From the NCBI GenBank assembly GCA_003427395.1, contig BFEA01000250.1, positions 654,119-684,216 on the forward strand: DNA of 30,098 nt, in the 5' to 3' direction. This DNA comes from Chara braunii (taxonomy: Eukaryota > Streptophyta > Charophyceae > Charales > Characeae). The notes below the pieces were generated by a model. That model made no database searches and had not been told where the DNA came from. It worked only from the letters and a program-made list of their open reading frames with translations. The position numbers and the translations under genes are program-made. Below, one piece after another: positions 27,358-30,098 of the stretch. Each line of letters opens with the position of its first letter. Positions within the stretch are counted from its first letter, which is position 1.

Positions 27358-30098
27358 CTATTTGGTTCGAAAGGGTGACCAATCCTGTATATCCCAATCC
27401 ACGCCTTTATTAAGTATGTTCTTTCTGAGTATTGTGCATATACAGGTGAGTAGATCGTCTGTTGACCAGACACTGCTGGGTTTGACTTTCAGTTGTTGGG
27501 TGTCCAAGAGCAAGTTGTGTGTGAGCCATTGTAGCCCTGCTTCTTTATTATCCTCAAATCTGACATATACATCTTTGCAGGCCATCTTCAGGTTTTCCGA
27601 TGATACGATGATGGTGGCCATTGCCCCCGGCTCGTAATGATTTGTAATAAAATCTGTAATTTCGTGGACGCGTAGCGCCCCCTCCCTCTTCATGTGCCAT
27701 CCGTGCAGGGTCATTCCACCGTAGGTCGGGGCATATGAGTCTTCTGAGTCGGCCGGTGATAGACCCAGCTCCCATTTCCCAGTCCTCTTTCTAACGGGGA
27801 GCACCAAAACTTTGTCCCCTTTCGGTAGGCTATTATGGTACAATCCCTTTTCAATAAGATGGCGTATTTTTGCTCGTCTGGAAGGGCCTGCCTCATCTGT
27901 ATTCAGTGCCTCGTCCTCCTTCCTTTGTTCTATTCCTTTTGCATGCCCTACCGAATGTGCACATTCCAAGGGGGGGTTACCGTTGTGACCGGTGTGGACT
28001 GAAACATCAGCGTCTATGGGCTGATTACGGTTGGATGGTTCAGGCTAGACCGGTGCCTGGGTTGTTGGTGTTGCGGGAGGCTGAAACTTGTGGTGAACGA
28101 TATTCCAGACTCTGTATAGTGCTGATTGCCAATCCAGGCTCGGGGACAGACCGTGCTCCAGGGCTTGTTTGAGGCTGGGGCTTTCGTCTAATAGGGAGAA
28201 TAGTTGCACGTAAGCCTCGTCCCAGTACTCTTCTGATTGGCCCGAATATAGTGACTGAAGGTGGCTGATTAGCCACTCTGCCAGTCCTTTTAGCTTGGTC
28301 TCAGTATCCTCCTCCCCTTGAGATCTCCAAGCCTCAGGTGTGCTATCCAACATTTCCTCATCCGGGGCGGCTCCCGGAGCTTCCCAATCCATGGGCTGGG
28401 GTCCAAAAGCCTGGAGGAATGGGTCCGCTCTAGAAGGAGTCTCCTCTGTGACAGTTGCAGTATCGGTACNGTTCAAATTAGGAGATTGTTCCTTCAGGCT
28501 GGGGTCTGTTACCGCTGCCTCCTCCGCGGCCGGTTGTATGGTCCCACGTTGATTCTCTTCTTCTTTCTTTCCCTTCTCTATCCTTTTCCTTTCACCCATT
28601 TCCTTGTCTTTTCTTCCTGTACTTTTAATCCGCTCCTGGGTCTTTGGCTTCCCTTCCCCCTCCGTTGGGTTGTTCTGCCCTGAATCCCCAGGCCCTTTCT
28701 CCACCAGGAGCATGCCCCCCTTCTCCGGGGAGTCTGAAATAGCCTGAAATCTGTTTTCTGATTTCCTCGGACTGCCCCCTTTATTCTGATTTTGCGGTTT
28801 ATTGTTTTTGTTTGAGTGCGCTTGTTTCTTGGGGGGTGGTGATTGCCACAGCTCTCCCGCTTCGGTCATGGTGATGAAGTCTTGAGGCCTAGGTTCAGGG
28901 TGCTGCTCAGTCCCTTCCATCTCGGTCGGTTGCTGCTGTTTTGATTTGTCGGTGGCCGCGGGGGGTTTGGCGGCCTTATCCATATGTACCTCCACCGATT
29001 CCAGGGGGGTCCATTGCTCTGGGGGTTTTGTGTCCCATTCCACAGCATCCCCTTTTTCCCATTCCCAGCCCCTCACTCCTCCTCCTTCTCGCGGCTCGTC
29101 CACGTAAACCCATCCTTCATGACCGGCGTCAACTGTCCTCCACCAAGTGTCTTTTAGCGGGTCGCGAATCAGACGCCCGGTGGCTTTGATCTTCCTGGCC
29201 GGGTGATAGGGGCACTCGGATTTTGTCGAAAGATGGCCGTAAGCCTGACACTTAAAACACCAGGGTCGCATTTTGTGCGACATGTGGATTCTGAAATCAC
29301 GTCCCCCTATCCGGAAAAGAATCACGTCGTCGAGGGTGAAAATATGACCTTTCGGGAGATCGAGGGCTATCATGAGGTAATCATCCCTCGGGGTCACATG
29401 GGGCGGGAAGGGGTCTATGAAGTCCACAATGTCGTATTTCTGAGCTAACTCTTGCACAAAAGCCCCCTAAATCTCAATGGGAACGTGACGGAATTCCACC
29501 CAGCAATGATCGGACATTAGTTGGTCCCTCTTTTCCTCTGGTTTTTGCTGTTTCGGGGGAGACCAGGGGAAGATCCGGACCTCCGACCGACCACATGGTA
29601 TGCTCCGCCATGTGTCCATGATTCTTTTGTCTGAATCGAACATGCAGATCACCGTGATGACCGTGGACGAGATGGGTTGGATTAGGAAGAAGTCTCTCGC
29701 CCCCTCCTCAGATCCTTTGAGGGTTGCGAGTCGTTTCCTAATCCATCCTACCTTGTCATTGGTCGATTTGTAGGCCGCGTCATCATAAAAGACCCATGTG
29801 CTCGCGTGTCGGGTATATACAGCGTCCCTTTCTCTGATCGTTTCCCCGGGGAGTGCTTTCACCCTCTGCTTTTTGCCCCCTTGACTGATTATCTTATCCC
29901 CTGGTTTAGCTAAAAATTTCTCAAGGAAAAAGGCTGATGCCGTGGTTAGGTTGTCCAGTGGGATCTCTAGATTACTTTCCCCCTCTCCTTCCCTCCCTAC
30001 TGACAAGGTCTGGCCGGCGTAGATTTTTTTGAGCTTGTCTGCCCATGTGGACTTGTCTTTGCCTGCCTGCAGGTCTTGCATCTCCTTCAGCAAGTCCG
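27358..30098 (-). pseudogene. LINE ORF1: CCHC RNA-binding protein, over 910 codons, two amber stops
   Basis: One minus-strand frame runs from the window edge to TAG at 27358, followed at once by TGA and TAA, so this is the true end. Two TAG codons interrupt it (29467-29469 and 28045-28047). Domain order: an N-terminal folded region with TRHASTWVFYDDAAYKS and FLIQPISSTVITVICMFDSD, then VEFRHVPIEI, possibly DUF4283-like. The zinc knuckle CFKCQAYGHLSTKSEC lies at 29259-29212, spaced C-x2-C-x4-H-x6-C instead of the common x4. A long Lys/Glu/Gln/Pro-rich linker (about 29000-28450) follows, then a helical acidic segment (PMDWEAPG ... EYWDEAYVQLFSLLDESPSL). A C-terminal domain of about 200 residues ends it (GDKVLVLPVRKRTGKWELGL, YGGMTLHGWHMKREGALRVH, GVDWDIQDWSPFRTK). 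The expected role is binding LINE RNA in the RNP. Confidence 0.75.

Larger units (their letters stand above)
22373..30098 (-). mobile_element. near-full-length LINE copy i (5' end beyond window)
   Basis: Reading the minus strand from the right edge: ORF1 (to 27358), a 9-bp gap, ORF2 (27349-22779), a roughly 380-bp 3' region (22778-22397) and an A-tail seen as a T-run at 22373-22396. The 3' region shares blocks with copies ii and iii (gcgtccct, acgggtcc, tgataggagca). Domain content (CCHC ORF1, AP endonuclease, RT, zf-RVT, no RNase H recognised) places it among plant L1-like LINEs. Isolated N bases (22562, 22648, 22658, 22833, 22883, 23757, 28480 and others) suggest uncertain assembly. Premature stops make this copy inactive. 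Confidence 0.88.

Noticed and set aside
25307-29469. Reassignment of UAG to glutamine, because four in-frame TAG codons fit Gln positions
   Set aside because: TGA codons also interrupt the same gene at Trp positions, a frameshift is present, and ORF1 ends in TAG-TGA-TAA. Ordinary decay explains all of them.

Overview
This is a nuclear eukaryotic window made almost entirely of decayed mobile elements and simple repeats. I see no intact host gene. The evidence is non-LTR retrotransposons (LINEs) with A-tails, Ty3/gypsy fragments with a chromodomain, a hAT/DUF659-type transposase relic, MITE-like elements with inverted termini, long (GA)n/(CT)n tracts and an assembly gap. All of this fits a large repeat-rich plant-type genome. 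The DUF659 relic and the gypsy style resemble what I remember from charophyte algae such as Chara, but that attribution is from memory only.

Layout. 1-290: (GA)n, a perfect hairpin and a decamer array. 682-1887: broken hAT/DUF659 transposase (+). 1888-2270: T-rich then C-rich low complexity. 2300-2365: tRNA-promoter or primer-binding-like motif (-). 2850-4913: degraded gypsy gag, zinc knuckle and protease (+), cut by a 315-bp MITE at 4524-4838. 5018-7812: 5'-truncated LINE copy 'iii' (-). 8126-8326: tandem duplication. 9244-10335: gypsy integrase plus chromodomain (-). 10340-11911: copy 1 of an unrecognised ORF-bearing repeat (+). 12170-12342: retroposon 3' end. 12556-12615: tRNA-Thr-like SINE relic (-). 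12690-18918: LINE copy 'ii' (+), split by a 2.8-kb insertion (13285-16090) that is copy 2 of the unrecognised repeat in the opposite orientation. 19382-19970: two possible exons around a (CT)n tract with an 81-bp gap. 20530-21216: long-TIR DNA element with a central 46-bp palindrome. 21527-22321: short retroposon insertions, two with clear target-site duplications (TSDs). 22373-30098: nearly full-length LINE copy 'i' (-), with ORF1 running off the right edge.

The three LINE copies belong to one lineage. Copy i gives the gene order ORF1 (very long, CCHC knuckle, extra C-terminal region) then ORF2 (AP-type endonuclease, reverse transcriptase, zf-RVT zinc finger, no visible RNase H). The 3' termini of several copies carry a hairpin with a compensatory base-pair change, so it may be the RNA signal the reverse transcriptase recognises. 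The least explained item is the roughly 200-residue ORF family with two diverged, oppositely oriented copies. Both copies share a 3' terminus and both have a TATA-containing upstream region. In copy 2 that region also has inverted CCAAT boxes.
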